Assembly: GCF_021287045.1 (NCBI RefSeq)
Contig: NZ_JAJTBG010000009.1
Location: 1-64,000 of the forward strand
Origin: Oryzomicrobium sp.
Lineage (GTDB): Bacteria > Pseudomonadota > Gammaproteobacteria > Burkholderiales > Rhodocyclaceae
Direction: 5' to 3'
Length of the DNA: 64,000 nt
The notes below the pieces were generated by a model. That model did not search any database. It saw nothing but the letters and a program-made list of their open reading frames with translations, and had not been told where the DNA came from. The translations under genes were made by a program, and so were the position numbers. This document shows positions 37,998-50,499 of this stretch, piece by piece; the first letter of the stretch is position 1, and every line of letters begins with the position of its first letter.

Positions 37998-38735
37998 TCA
38001 GAACTTGACCGGCAGGAACACGGCAGAAGCCAGGGTCTGGGTCACCCGGGTGACGGAGCGGCCGCTCTTGTCGGCAACGATCCGGGACAGGGTGTCGAGC
38101 AGCCCCACCACCCGCCCCACCTCGCGCTCGAACGACAGGTTGCGCACCGGCCCATCCACGTTGGCGTGGAGCAGGGGCTCGCCGCCCGCATCCCGGGCGG
38201 TGTTGAGCTTCCAGGCCGCCACCTCCACGTTGCGGGCGCAGTTGTAGAGCTTCTGGGCGTCCAGGGAATCGAGCAGGTAGAAGGATTCCTTGTGCTCGAA
38301 GGCCCCGTCCACCATGTCCATCAGCCCGCCCATCAGGGCCAGCACCCGGTCGCCGGCGTAGTCCTCGCGGAAGGCCAGCAGGGCCGCCTCCCGCTCGCGC
38401 CGGCCGCCCAGGGCCTGGCGCGCCGCCGGCAGGTCGAAGACCAGTACCACCGCCGCCTCCAGGCTGGGCTGGCTGCCCTTGCGCCACTCCCGGGGGTTGC
38501 GCCGGTAGAGCTTGTCGGTGAGGCGGCGCAGGCTGGCGACCACTTCGGCCCGGTGCATTTCCACCACCCGGTCGATGTCGCCCTTGGCCAGCTGGGACGG
38601 ATCGAAGGTCGTTTCGCGCCGGCCGTCCGGCAGTTGCCGGGTGGCGCAGGCCCCCATCCCCGCGGCGAGGAGCAAAACGCTCCCCAGCGCCATCAAGCCA
38701 CGGCGTCGCGGAGGGGAGAAGGAGGCGCCAGCCAT
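37998..38735 (-). CDS. conserved lipoprotein of unknown function
   Basis: A 245-residue predicted lipoprotein. The signal ALGSVLLLAAGMGACATRQL ends in a lipobox-like GMGAC. The rest is mostly helical with FDPSQLAKGDIDRVVEMHRA and a C-terminal TQTLASAVFLPVKF. It has no recognised domain. It lies between dedA and purN on the same strand, 31 and 73 bp away. Anchoring to the outer or inner membrane cannot be decided with certainty. Confidence 0.75.
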   Translation of the reverse strand: MAGASFSPPRRRGLMALGSVLLLAAGMGACATRQLPDGRRETTFDPSQLAKGDIDRVVEMHRAEVVASLRRLTDKLYRRNPREWRKGSQPSLEAAVVLVFDLPAARQALGGRREREAALLAFREDYAGDRVLALMGGLMDMVDGAFEHKESFYLLDSLDAQKLYNCARNVEVAAWKLNTARDAGGEPLLHANVDGPVRNLSFEREVGRVVGLLDTLSRIVADKSGRSVTRVTQTLASAVFLPVKF

Positions 38736-38766
38736 GCGGCATCATACCGCAGCGGCGCGCCCCGCT

Positions 38767-39408
38767 TCAGGCGCTGCGGGCGCGCCGCTGGCGCAGGTAT
38801 TCCAGGCCGGCGGGCAGGAACGACACCAGGACGATGACCACGATCACCACGGACAGGTTGTTCTTGACCAGGGGCAGGTTGCCGAACAAGTAACCGGCCA
38901 GGGTCAGGGACACCACCCAGCCCAAGGCGCCGACCACGTTGAACAGGGTGAAGCGGGCCGCGTTCATGTTGCTCACCCCGGCGACGAAGGGCACGAAGGT
39001 GCGGAACAGGGGCAGAAAGCGCGACAGCACCACGGCCTTGCCGCCGTGGCGCTCGTAGAAGGCGTGGGTCTTGGCCAGGTTTTCGGCGTTGAGGAAGCGG
39101 CCGCCCCGGGCGAACACCTTGGGGCCGAGCCAGCGGCCGATGGCGTAGTTGGCGCTATTGCCGAGGATGGCGGCCAGGGTCAGGGACACCATCAGGGTCG
39201 GCGCGTCCATGCCGCCCACGGCGGCCAGGGCCCCGGCGACGAAGAGCAGGGAATCCCCGGGCAGGAAGGGGAACACCACCAACCCCGTCTCGGCGAAGAC
39301 GATGAAGAACAGGATGGCGTAGATCCAGGGACCGTACTGCTGCACCAGCACAGCCAGGTGCTTGTCCAAGTGCAGGATGATGTCGACGAAGGCGGCGAGG
39401 AATTCCAT
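38767..39408 (-). CDS. DedA-family membrane protein
   Basis: A 213-residue DedA/SNARE-associated protein. Hallmarks are the re-entrant helix region FAETGLVVFPFLPGDSLLF, ANYAIGRWLGPKV and the second re-entrant FLPLFRTFVPFVAGVSNMN. Members act in membrane homeostasis, and some are undecaprenyl-phosphate or phospholipid flippases. The acidic and arginine residues conserved in active members (E in AETG, D in PGDS, R in SRFLP and FRTF) are present. Confidence 0.92.
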   Translation of the reverse strand: MEFLAAFVDIILHLDKHLAVLVQQYGPWIYAILFFIVFAETGLVVFPFLPGDSLLFVAGALAAVGGMDAPTLMVSLTLAAILGNSANYAIGRWLGPKVFARGGRFLNAENLAKTHAFYERHGGKAVVLSRFLPLFRTFVPFVAGVSNMNAARFTLFNVVGALGWVVSLTLAGYLFGNLPLVKNNLSVVIVVIVLVSFLPAGLEYLRQRRARSA

Positions 39409-39565
39409 GGAGGCGCGTCGCGGAAGGAGGGAAAAGCCGAAAAAGGCCGGAGAGAACCGGAAAACGGAGCGAAACCGGCGGCAAAGGGGGGCATTTTACC
39501 CGATCCGCCCCGCCGCCCTGTGACGGTGCGTACGTGCCGGAACCGGCCCCCTCGCCTGCTCGTGC

Positions 39566-39611
39566 GCCCCCTGCCCCCCTGCCCCCCTGCCCCCCTGCCC
39601 CCCTGCCCCTG
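39566..39611. repeat. octanucleotide repeat CCCCCCTG
   Basis: Four perfect copies of CCCCCCTG (39574-39605) with shorter variants on both sides, in the gap between the miaA end and dedA start. A slipped-strand site of this kind could vary spacing upstream of dedA. Confidence 0.8.
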
Positions 39612-39618
39612 CCTCCGG

Positions 39619-40590
39619 TCAAGCGCCGATGGCGGCGCGCACCCGGGCCTCGGCCGCCGCCGCCAGATCGGGGCGCAGGCAGTCGAAGGCCTCGTTGGCC
39701 AGGGTGTTGGTCAGCCAGGTGATCTGGCGCTTGGCCAACTGGCGGGTGGCGAAGATGCCCCGGTCGCGCAGTTCGCCCGGGGGGATGCGGCCGTCGAGCA
39801 TGTCCCAGGTCTGACGGTAGCCGACGCAGCGCATCGAGGGCAGGTCCGGGTGCAGGGCGTAGCGGGCGCGCAGACCCTCCACCTCCCCCACTAGCCCGGC
39901 GTCGAGCATCTGGGCGAAGCGCTCGGCGATGCGCTGGTGCAGCACGCCCCGGTCAGAGGGCAGCAGGGCTAGGGACAGGATGCGGTAGGGCGGCGGATCG
40001 GCGGTCTGTTCGGCCAACAGGGCCGACATGGGCCGGCCGGTGAGGCGCAGGATCTCGATGGCCCGCTGCAAGCGCTGGGAGTCGTTGGGGGCGAGGCGCG
40101 CCGCCGTTTCCGGATCGAAGCGCGCCAGCTCGGCGTGCAGCGCCGGCCAGCCGTGGGCGGCAGCCTCGGCATCGATGGCGGCGCGCAGGGCCGGGTCGGC
40201 CTGGGGCAAATCCGACAAGCCTTCGAGCAACGCCTTGTAGTAGAGCATGGTGCCCCCCACCAGCAGGGGCACCTTGCCCCGGGCGGTGACGGCGGCCATC
40301 TCGGCCAGGGCGTCGCTGCGGAAGCGGGCGGCGGAATAGGCTTCCTCCGGGCTGATCACGTCCACCAGGGCGTGGGGGAAGCGGGCCAGGGTGTCGGCGT
40401 CCGGCTTGGCGGTGCCGATGTTCATGTCGCGGAAGACCAGGGCCGAGTCGACGCTGATCAGCTCCACCGGCAGGCGCTCGGCCAGGTGCAGGGCCAGGCC
40501 GGTCTTGCCGCTGGCGGTGGGGCCCATCAACAGGATGGCGGGCGGCAGGTCCTCCGGCCCGTTTGCCGGGGCGGCGTGGTGCGGCGCCAT
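39619..40590 (-). CDS. miaA: tRNA dimethylallyltransferase
   Basis: A 323-residue enzyme that adds dimethylallyl to A37 of tRNAs reading UNN codons. The P-loop [56 protein letters not shown] and [13 protein letters not shown] are all present. It begins three bases after mutL, the conserved mutL-miaA order. hfq, which follows miaA in enterics, is absent here. Confidence 0.96.
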   Translation of the reverse strand: MAPHHAAPANGPEDLPPAILLMGPTASGKTGLALHLAERLPVELISVDSALVFRDMNIGTAKPDADTLARFPHALVDVISPEEAYSAARFRSDALAEMAAVTARGKVPLLVGGTMLYYKALLEGLSDLPQADPALRAAIDAEAAAHGWPALHAELARFDPETAARLAPNDSQRLQRAIEILRLTGRPMSALLAEQTADPPPYRILSLALLPSDRGVLHQRIAERFAQMLDAGLVGEVEGLRARYALHPDLPSMRCVGYRQTWDMLDGRIPPGELRDRGIFATRQLAKRQITWLTNTLANEAFDCLRPDLAAAAEARVRAAIGA

Positions 40591-40593
40591 GGT

Positions 40594-42624
40594 TCAGCGG
40601 CCGTGTAGGAAGAAGGCGCCCACCTGCTCGGTGGTGAGCTGGACCCAGGTGGGCCGGCCGTGGTTGCAACTGCCGGCCCGCTCGGTGGCCTCCATGCGGC
40701 GCAGCAGGGCGTTCATCTCGGGCACGGTCATCGGCCGGCGGCCGCGCACCGCACCGTGGCAGGCGCAGGTGGCGAGCAGCTCGTTGCGCCAGGCTTCCAG
40801 CTCCCGGCCGGCGCCATGGTCGCCAGCCTGGCCGAGGGCGTCGAGCACCGCCCGCACCAGTTCCGCCGGGTTGGCCCGGCCGAGCAGCACCGGCACGGCG
40901 CGCACCGCCACCTCGCCGGGGCCGGCGGCGGACAGCTCGAAGCCGAAGCCGGCCAGTTCCTCCTGGTGTTCCTCGGCGGCCGCCACCAGCAGGGGGTCGG
41001 CGCGCACCACCACGGGAATCAGCAGGGGCTGGGAGGCCACCTGGCGACCATCGAAGGCGGCCTTCAGTTCTTCGTAGAGCACCCGCTCGTGGGCGGCGTG
41101 CTGGTCGACGATGACTAGGCCCTGGGCGTTCTGGGCCAGGATGAACATGTCCTGGAGCTGGGCCAGGGCGTAACCCAGGGGCGGCGGGGCGTTGTCGTCG
41201 GCAGCGGAGCGAACGGGAGGTGCGGCCTGGGCCGCTGCAACCGCACCATCCACGCCAGCGACGGCAGGGGCGGACGGGACGTCCGCCTGGGCCGGCACCG
41301 CCGGCTGTTCCTCCGCACTGACGTAGAGCGCCTCGGTGGACAAGCCCGAAGCGCCAATATCCACGCGGGTTTCCTGGGCGGCATGGACGAAGGCCAGGTA
41401 GGACGCGGCTTGCGCCGGGGTCGGCCGGGAGGCCCAGTCCTGGCGCGGGAGTTGGCCCGAAGGCTGGCCCGAGGCTTTCCCCACGGCACCGGCAGGACGG
41501 GGCGCATAGGCAGGAGCCGCCGGCTCCCGGATGCCCAGGGCGCCCTGTTGCGGTGCCGGAGCGGCAGGCACCGCCGGAGTCACGGGGGGCCGGGGCGCAT
41601 AGGCCGCGCCGCCCTGGGCGGCGGCGTGCACGGCGGCCTGGGCGATGGGGGTGGCCAGGGCCTGGCGCAGGGCGTGGAAGACGAATTGGTGCACCGCCCG
41701 GCTGTCGCGGAAGCGCACCTCGGTCTTGGCCGGGTGCACGTTCACATCCACCGCCGCCGGGTCGATGTCGAGGAAGACGCACCAGGAGGGCTGGCGGCTG
41801 CCGTGCAGAATGTCCCGGTAAGCCTCGCGCAGGGCGTGCTGCAACAGCTTGTCGCGCACGTAGCGGCCGTTGACGAAGCAGTACTGGACCTCCTTGGCAC
41901 CGTCCACGGCGGTGGGGCGCAGGGCCAGGCCGGTGACGCGCAGGGCGCCGGCATCGGCGTCCACTTCTACCGACTCGGTGAGGAAGGAAGCGCCGAGCAG
42001 GTCGGCGATGCGCTGCTTGGGCTCGGCCCGGGCCAGGCGCAGGACTTCCCGGCCGTCCCGGGTGACGGTGAAGGCCACGTCGGCGTGGGACAGGGCAACG
42101 CGCTTGACCGCCTCCAGGCAGTGGGCGGCCTCGGTGGCGGCGGCCTTGAGGAATTTCCGCCGCGCCGGGGTGTTGTAGTAGAGGTCGCGCATCTCCACCA
42201 CGGTGCCGGCCAGCAGCGCCGCCGGCTCGGGCTCGCCCGCCGCGTCGGTCAGCTTCCAGGCGTGGGGAGCCCCCCGCTCCCGGGAAGTGAGGGTCAGGCG
42301 CGACACCGCCGCCACCGAGGCCAGGGCCTCGCCGCGAAAACCCAGGGTGGCGACCCGTTCCAGGTCGAGCAGGTTGGCGATCTTGCTGGTGGCGTGGCGG
42401 GTCAGGGCCAGGGGCAGCTCGTTCTTGGGGATGCCGCCGCCGTCGTCGGTGACCCGGATCAGGGCCACGCCGCCCTCTTCCAGGTCGATGCGCAGGGCGG
42501 TGCTGCCCGCGTCCAGGGCGTTTTCCAGCAGTTCCTTCAACACCGAGGCGGGACGTTCGACCACCTCGCCGGCGGCGATCTGGCTGATGAGGAGGTCGGG
42601 CAGGGGGCGGATCGGATTGCGCAT
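40594..42624 (-). CDS. mutL: DNA mismatch repair protein MutL
   Basis: A 676-residue GHKL ATPase that links mismatch recognition to strand removal. The N-terminal ATPase (1-330) has ISQIAAGEVVERPASVLKEL, DDGGGIP, ATLGFRGEALASVA and NVHPAKTEVRF. A proline/alanine-rich linker (about 345-480) leads to the dimerisation domain with LIVDQHAAHERVLYEEL. The MutL endonuclease motif DQHAx2Ex4E is partly matched (DQHAAHERVLYEE) and a CACHGAVRGRR motif is present, so nuclease activity is plausible. ATG 42624 was chosen at the conserved start. Confidence 0.95.
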   Translation of the reverse strand: MRNPIRPLPDLLISQIAAGEVVERPASVLKELLENALDAGSTALRIDLEEGGVALIRVTDDGGGIPKNELPLALTRHATSKIANLLDLERVATLGFRGEALASVAAVSRLTLTSRERGAPHAWKLTDAAGEPEPAALLAGTVVEMRDLYYNTPARRKFLKAAATEAAHCLEAVKRVALSHADVAFTVTRDGREVLRLARAEPKQRIADLLGASFLTESVEVDADAGALRVTGLALRPTAVDGAKEVQYCFVNGRYVRDKLLQHALREAYRDILHGSRQPSWCVFLDIDPAAVDVNVHPAKTEVRFRDSRAVHQFVFHALRQALATPIAQAAVHAAAQGGAAYAPRPPVTPAVPAAPAPQQGALGIREPAAPAYAPRPAGAVGKASGQPSGQLPRQDWASRPTPAQAASYLAFVHAAQETRVDIGASGLSTEALYVSAEEQPAVPAQADVPSAPAVAGVDGAVAAAQAAPPVRSAADDNAPPPLGYALAQLQDMFILAQNAQGLVIVDQHAAHERVLYEELKAAFDGRQVASQPLLIPVVVRADPLLVAAAEEHQEELAGFGFELSAAGPGEVAVRAVPVLLGRANPAELVRAVLDALGQAGDHGAGRELEAWRNELLATCACHGAVRGRRPMTVPEMNALLRRMEATERAGSCNHGRPTWVQLTTEQVGAFFLHGR

Positions 42625-42741
42625 GGGGCGGATTATACGTGGCCCCGCACCACCCGCCGGGGTGCCGGCCCACGGCGGTACTGACAGCTGTAACGCGGCG
42701 GTGGCAAACTGCCGGCTCCCCATTCCCCGCCATATAACAAC

Positions 42742-44382
42742 ATGACAATGTTTGCCTCGGCCCCCATCGGCCAGCGCCTCGGCCTCGGCTTCGCCGCCGT
42801 CCTCGCCCTCTTCCTGATAACCAACGGCCTCGGCCTGTGGGAGTTGCACAAGGTGGCCGAATCGACCCGGGTAATGATGGAGGCCCCCCTGCAAAAGGAA
42901 CGCCTGACCAGCGACTGGAACCGCAACATCACCGCCGGAGTGGCCCGCACCACCGCCATCGCCAAGAGCAGCGACCCGGCCCTGGCCCAGTTCTTCGCCG
43001 AGGCCGCCGCCCAGTCCACCAAGCAGTCCAGCGAATTCCAGAAGGCCATCGAGGCCCTGCTCGCCAGCGACGCCGAAAAGGCCCTGTTCGCCGAGGTGGG
43101 CGAGGCCCGCAAGGTGTACCTGACGTCCCGGGACGCCATCATGAAGGCCAAGAAGGAAGGCCGCATGGAAGAGGCCGAGCGCATCCTGCAAGAAACCTTC
43201 ATGCCCGGCTCGGCGCGCTTTCTGGAGAAGGTCCAGGCCCTCACCGAGATGCAGCGCCGGACCATCGACGCCAGCGCCCAGGAGGTCGAAGCGGCCAACG
43301 CCCGGGGCCGCCAGATGGTGATGGTGATGGCGGCCCTGGCCATCGCCCTGGGGGTCACCGTCTCCTGGCTGATCGGCCGTAGCATCCGCGGCCCCCTGGA
43401 CGAGACCGTGGCCGCCCTGGAGCGGGTGGCAGCGGGCGACCTCACCGTCAGCCTGCGTGCCCACCCCACCCACCGGGACGAAATCTCCCGCCTGCAACGG
43501 GCCACCGCCACCATGGTGGGCGAACTGTCCGGCCTGCTGCGCGACCTGAAGCGCCAGTCCGGCCAGCTTTCCGATGCCGCCGGCACCCTGTCGTCCGCCT
43601 CGCACCAGGTCAAGCGCGGCTCGGAGCAACAGTCCGAGGCCACCGCCTCCATGGCTGCCGCCCTGGAAGAAATGAGCACCAGCATCAACCACGTGGCCGA
43701 CCTGAGCCGCGACGCCCAGCAGATTTCCAGCGACTCCGGCCGCCAGGCCCGGGACGGCGCCGACACCATCCACCGCATGATGGACGACATCGGCCGCATC
43801 GCCGACAGCATCCAGCAGGCCGCCGGCACCGCCGCCGACCTGGGCGCCTCGTCCGAGCGCATCTCCGGCATCACCCAGGTGATCAAGGACGTGGCCGACC
43901 AGACCAACCTGCTGGCCCTCAACGCCGCCATCGAGGCGGCCCGGGCCGGCGAGGCCGGCCGCGGTTTCGCCGTGGTGGCCGACGAAGTGCGCAAGCTGGC
44001 CGAGACCACCCGCCAGTCGGCCCTGGAAATCACCGAGATGATCACCACCATCCAGCAGGGTTCCAAGGCCATGGCCACCCAGATGGACGTGTCGGTAGAC
44101 CGGGTCGGCGAGGGCCGCGCCATGGCCGGCCAGGCCGGCGACGCCATCCACGGCATCAACGACGGCACCGGCAAGGTGGTGGACGTGATCGACGACGTGT
44201 CCACCGCCCTCAAGGAACAGGCCGCCGCCAGCCAGGAAATCGCCGGCCGGGTCGAGAACATCGTGCAGATGATCGAGGAGAACAACGCCGCCATGGGCGC
44301 CGTGGCCGACACTGCCCAGGAGCTGGACGCCCTGGCGGCCCAGCTCAAGCAGGACATCGCCCGCTTCCGCGTCGCCAGCTAA
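42742..44382 (+). CDS. methyl-accepting chemotaxis protein with four-helix sensor
   Basis: A 546-residue chemoreceptor. TM1 lies at 9-30, followed by a helical periplasmic domain of the 4HB_MCP type (about 35-190) and TM2 near 192-214. The HAMP domain ([20 protein letters not shown]) leads to the signalling hairpin tip [21 protein letters not shown] with [18 protein letters not shown]. No PAS domain or C-terminal CheR-docking pentapeptide is present. It is divergent from mutL and monocistronic with a terminator. The ligand is unknown. Confidence 0.92.
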   Translation: MTMFASAPIGQRLGLGFAAVLALFLITNGLGLWELHKVAESTRVMMEAPLQKERLTSDWNRNITAGVARTTAIAKSSDPALAQFFAEAAAQSTKQSSEFQKAIEALLASDAEKALFAEVGEARKVYLTSRDAIMKAKKEGRMEEAERILQETFMPGSARFLEKVQALTEMQRRTIDASAQEVEAANARGRQMVMVMAALAIALGVTVSWLIGRSIRGPLDETVAALERVAAGDLTVSLRAHPTHRDEISRLQRATATMVGELSGLLRDLKRQSGQLSDAAGTLSSASHQVKRGSEQQSEATASMAAALEEMSTSINHVADLSRDAQQISSDSGRQARDGADTIHRMMDDIGRIADSIQQAAGTAADLGASSERISGITQVIKDVADQTNLLALNAAIEAARAGEAGRGFAVVADEVRKLAETTRQSALEITEMITTIQQGSKAMATQMDVSVDRVGEGRAMAGQAGDAIHGINDGTGKVVDVIDDVSTALKEQAAASQEIAGRVENIVQMIEENNAAMGAVADTAQELDALAAQLKQDIARFRVAS

Positions 44383-44417
44383 CGGGGTTGCGCAGCCTCG
44401 ACGGCCGCCACGGCGCC

Positions 44418-44453
44418 AACGACAACGGCCCCCGATTGGGGGCCGTTGTCGTT
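44418..44453. terminator. bidirectional intrinsic terminator
   Basis: Perfect stem AACGACAACGGCCCCC with its complement around a 3-4 base loop. It lies after the chemoreceptor gene and before the convergent DUF2889 gene. Confidence 0.8.
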
Positions 44454-44672
44454 GACGTTTTTGCGGGAGGCGAGTGTGCGCCCGCCCCCTGGGTGGGCGC
44501 GGCATGCGGCCGCCGCTTCACCATCGGCAGACCGGAAAGGCGCCCCAATGCTCATTCTTGGCGCAGCCACCCTGAAGACTCGCGCCCATGGCCGCACTCC
44601 GGGCAGGCACCTCGCAGAGCCTTTATCCATGCGCCTTTTCAGCCCATACCCGCGCCGGCCGGGGCAGCCGCC

Positions 44673-45317
44673 TCACCAGCGCGCCCGCACCTCCGCCGGC
44701 CAGCGCATGGCGACGATTTCGCCGTCGCGGCTCAGGGCGTGGCAGCCGTCCACCAGGGGCGGCTTTTCCTCGCCGGACATGCCCTGCCCCGCCGCCTCGC
44801 GGCGTTCGGCCAGGAGCGGCCAGATGGTCTGGAAGGCAGTGGTGGCCACCGGGCCGAGCAGTTCGGTGAGGTGGGTACAGCCCTTCACCCCCGCGAACAT
44901 TTCCTTCACCCGGCGGGTGAAGCCCGGGCCGATGCGCAGGCCCACCAGGGCGTCGTAGGCGGCATTGACCTCGCTGCACACCCGGTAGGGGCTCTGCTCG
45001 GTGAGGGCACGGGCGTCGCGGATGAGCAGGTCGTTGTCCACCGTCAGGCACAGGGTCATGCGGTGGATGCCCTCGCCGGCGGGAATGTGGCCCCGGTGCA
45101 CGGTGTGGAAGGGGTAGGTCTTGGTATCGAGCAGGCTGCCCTCGATCTCCCACAGGCCATCCTCCCGCTCGTAGCCGCGGCACACCACTTCCCGGGTGTG
45201 GGTCAGGCGGCGGGGCACGTCCCGGGCGGGACGAGGCTGGGCGGCAGAAGTGGCAGGGGCGTCGGATCCGGCCACCTGGGCGGCCAGTTCCGGGGTGAAG
45301 CGAACCTTAGAATCCAT
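44673..45317 (-). CDS. DUF2889 protein
   Basis: A 214-residue soluble protein of the DUF2889 family. Family landmarks are RRLTHTREVVCRGYEREDGL, WEIEGSLLDTKTYPF, RVCSEVNAAYDALVGLRIGP and MFAGVKGCTHLTELLGPVAT. Members occur mostly in proteobacteria and some are near aromatic or CoA-linked pathways, but no biochemical role is established. The start overlaps the end of the nitroreductase gene by 11 bases, so the two are likely co-expressed. Confidence 0.88.
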   Translation of the reverse strand: MDSKVRFTPELAAQVAGSDAPATSAAQPRPARDVPRRLTHTREVVCRGYEREDGLWEIEGSLLDTKTYPFHTVHRGHIPAGEGIHRMTLCLTVDNDLLIRDARALTEQSPYRVCSEVNAAYDALVGLRIGPGFTRRVKEMFAGVKGCTHLTELLGPVATTAFQTIWPLLAERREAAGQGMSGEEKPPLVDGCHALSRDGEIVAMRWPAEVRARW

Positions 45318-46077
45318 GAAAACTCCCGAAGGCGGCCACCGGCTCCCGGGTGCTCACCAGGCGGTTGGCCGGTTCGTCCGGGTCCGGGTGGCCCAGGGCC
45401 ATGGCGCACACCACGATCTGGTCGTCGGGGATCGCCAGGTGCTGGCGCAGGATGCGGTGGTAACGGGCGAAGGCCTGCTGGGGGCAGGTTTCCAGGCCGT
45501 AGGCGCGGGCGGCGATCATGGCGTTCTGCATGAACATGCCCAGGTCGATCCAGCTGCCCACCGACAGGTCCCGGTCCAGGGTGAATACCAGGCCCACCGG
45601 GGCGCCGAAGAAGCTGAAGTTGCGGCCGCGCTGGCGGTGCATCTTGTCGTTTTCGCCCCGGGCGATGCCCACGGCGCCGTAGAGGGCCCAACCCAGGTCG
45701 CGGCGCCGCGCCAGGTAGGGGTCGCGCCACTTTTCCGGGTAGTAGCGGTATTCGTCCCGGTACTGTTCGCCTGCCGCCGGATCGCCCGCCTCGGCGTCGT
45801 GGGCGGCGAGCACGTCGGCGCAGATGGCGTCGCGCACCGGACCGGCGCAGACGTGCACCTTCCACGGCTGGATGTTGGAGCCGCTCGGCGCCCGGCTGGC
45901 CACCGCCAGGATGGCTTCCACCGTTTCCCGGGGCACCGGGTCGGGGAGGAAGCCGCGCACGCTGCGCCGCGCCAGGATGGTGGAGAGCACCGCCCGCCCC
46001 TCGGGCGGGGCGGCGGACAGATCAAGGCCGGCCGGCAGCAATGCCGACAGGGCGGCCGGGTCGTGGGGATGGCCCAT
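45307..46077 (-). CDS. nitroreductase-family flavoprotein
   Basis: A 256-residue FMN-dependent oxidoreductase. RRSVRGFLPDPVPRETVEAI, ASRAPSGSNIQPWKVHV and SVGSWIDLGMFMQNAMIAAR and a late VVCAMALGHPDPDEPANRLV fit the fold, with the FMN-binding arginines at the first motif. It is encoded just before the DUF2889 gene and may serve in reduction of a nitro or quinone-like substrate. The physiological substrate is not predictable. Confidence 0.9.
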   Translation of the reverse strand: MGHPHDPAALSALLPAGLDLSAAPPEGRAVLSTILARRSVRGFLPDPVPRETVEAILAVASRAPSGSNIQPWKVHVCAGPVRDAICADVLAAHDAEAGDPAAGEQYRDEYRYYPEKWRDPYLARRRDLGWALYGAVGIARGENDKMHRQRGRNFSFFGAPVGLVFTLDRDLSVGSWIDLGMFMQNAMIAARAYGLETCPQQAFARYHRILRQHLAIPDDQIVVCAMALGHPDPDEPANRLVSTREPVAAFGSFHGF

Positions 46078-46141
46078 GGGGACTCCTTTGCTTCTGCTGG
46101 GGATGCGCCGCCGTGGCGGCGCTTGTAGTGGTTATGTGCAG

Positions 46142-47598
<1,457 letters not shown>

Positions 47599-47602
<4 letters not shown>

Positions 47603-49566
47603 GCGGCGGGCAGCTCCAGAATGAATTCGGCGCCGCCCTCGGGGCGGTTGCGCGCCGCCAGGGTACCGCCGAAGCTCTCGGCGATGGTCAGGGAAATCGA
47701 CAGGCCCAGGCCCAACCCTTCACCGGCGGGCTTGGTGGTGAAGAAGGGCTCGAACAGGCGGGGCAGCACCTCGGCGGGAATGCCCGGCCCCTGGTCGGCG
47801 ATGGCAATGCGCACCAGGCTGGCGGGCGCCTGGCCCGGCGCGCCCTCCTCGGCCACGTCCCGGTAGGCGGGCACCCGGGCCACGGTCACCGCCAGGCGGC
47901 GCGGGGTGCGGGGCGCGGCTCCCTCCCCTTCGCCCTCGGCGGGCAGGTCGGCCAGGGCGTCCAGGCCGTTGCGCAGCAGGTTCACCAGCACCTGCTCGAG
48001 GCGCACCGGGTCGGCCAGCACCCGGGGGGCGGGGTCGGGCACGGCCAGGGTGATGGCCGCGTCCAGCTCACGGCGGCGCAGTTCGACGATGAACAGGGCG
48101 TGGTCCAGGGCCTCGCGCACCGACACCGGCACCAGTTCGTCCTGGCCGCGCCGGGCGAAAGCTTTCAGCTCGCCGACGATGCGCCCCATGCGCCCGGCCA
48201 GCTGGCTGATCAGGCGCAGGTTCTCCACCGCCCCCTCGGGCTTGCCCCGCTGCAAGAAGGCCACGGCGTTGTCGGACAGGGTGTTGAGGGCGGCCAGGGG
48301 CTGGTTCAGTTCGTGGGTGATGCCGGCCGCCATCTGCCCCAAGGCCGCCAGGCGGCCGGCCTGGAGCGCCCGGTCCTGGGTGGCGCGCAGGATGCGCTCG
48401 GCCTCGGCCTGGGCGTCGAGCTGCTCTTCGAGGCGGACGTTGGTGGCGGTGAGCAGGGCGGTGCGCTCGGCCACCTTGGCCTCCAGCTCGGCGTGGGCCC
48501 GGGCCAACTCGGCCCGGGCGGCGCGCCGCTCCTGCAAGCGCGAGTGGCGCTGCCAGGCGAAGAAGCCCAGAGCGAGCAGGAAGGCGGTGGCAAAGCCCAG
48601 GGCGGTGGCCCGGGCGGCCGCCAGGCCGTAGGCTCCGGCCAGGTCGGAAAAGAGCACCAGCCGCCAGCCCAGGGGGCCCACCGGCAGGGTCTGCATCAGG
48701 GCGTCGCGGCGGCCGCCGGCGTTGTCCCACAGGGTGATCGGCCGGGCTGGGCTGTCGAAGCTCAGGGCCTCGCTGGCCTTCACCGGCAGCAGGGGATAGG
48801 GGCCGTACTGGCGGGTTTCGCGCAGCTCGGCCTCCACCGCCGCCCCCAGGGGGGCCAGGGAGCGGTAGCGCCAGTCCGGCAGACTGGCGAGGAACAGCAC
48901 GCCGTGGGCATCGGCCAGATTGAGGGCGTCGCCGCTCTCGCGCCAGGCGGCCTCGAAGGCGGACAGGCTGACCTTGACCACCACCACGCCACGGATCGTG
49001 CCCGCCTCCTGGACCGGCGCCGAGATGAAGTAGCCCGGGTCGCCGGTGGTGGCGCCGACGCCGTAGAAGCGGCCGGGGCGACCTTCCATGGCTTCACGGA
49101 AGTAAGGGCGGAAGGTGTAGTGCTGGCCGAGAAAGCTCTGGGGCGTGGCCCAGTTGCTGGCCGCCAGGGTCAGGCCGGCGGCGTCGATCAGATAGGCGGC
49201 GGTGACCCCGGCGCGGCCCTGGACCAGTTCCAGGTAGCGGTTGACCGTATCGACCCGGGCCGGGTCGGCGGGATGGTCGAGGAGTTCGTGGAGGCGGTGG
49301 TCCTGGGACAGGACGAAGGGCAGGGTTTCGTGCCGGGCCAGGGCGTTTTCCAGGCTGACGGCGTAGGCGCCCAGGCGCTGGGCGTTGGTGTGGGCCAGCT
49401 GGTCGAGCTGCCAGACCGCCAGCAGACGGTAGCTGCCCAGGCCCACGGCCAGGCAGACGGCCAGGGCGAGCAGGCCGGCCAGGGCGCTGCCGCTGGGGAA
49501 AAAATGCCTCCCCGCCGCGACGCCGCGGGCGGGGAGGAAAGGGGGTAGTCGGAAACGGGGATTCAA
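47599..49566 (-). CDS. dctB: sensor histidine kinase, DctB-like
   Basis: A 655-residue membrane kinase. A first membrane segment (about 27-49, SALAGLLALAVCLAVGLGSY) precedes a double-Cache periplasmic sensor (about 55-310) with LTLAASNWATPQSFLGQHYT and FRPYFREAMEGRPGRFYGVG, hallmarks of DctB. A second segment lies at about 320-340. A coiled coil (345-400), the phospho-acceptor MAAGITHELNQPLAALNTLS and an ATPase domain with VLVNLLRNGLDAL and ADQGPGIPAEVLPRLFEPFF follow. DctB proteins sense succinate and related acids. There is no DctA or DctPQM transporter here; an ABC transporter operon is directly upstream. Confidence 0.88.
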
Positions 49567-49684
49567 GGGGACGGACGGAAATCGGGGGGCCGGAGCGCCG
49601 GAACGCGAAGCAGTGGAGCCGGGCCGGAGCCAGGCCGTGAAGCGGCGATTTTACCGCCCCCCGGCCCCGGCGCCCCGACGCCCG

Positions 49685-50479
<795 letters not shown>

Positions 50480-50499
50480 GGTTCTCTCTCCTCGGCCGA

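Noticed and set aside
39566-39611. CRISPR-like array
   Set aside because: The repeat unit is eight bases with no spacers, so it is a simple sequence repeat.
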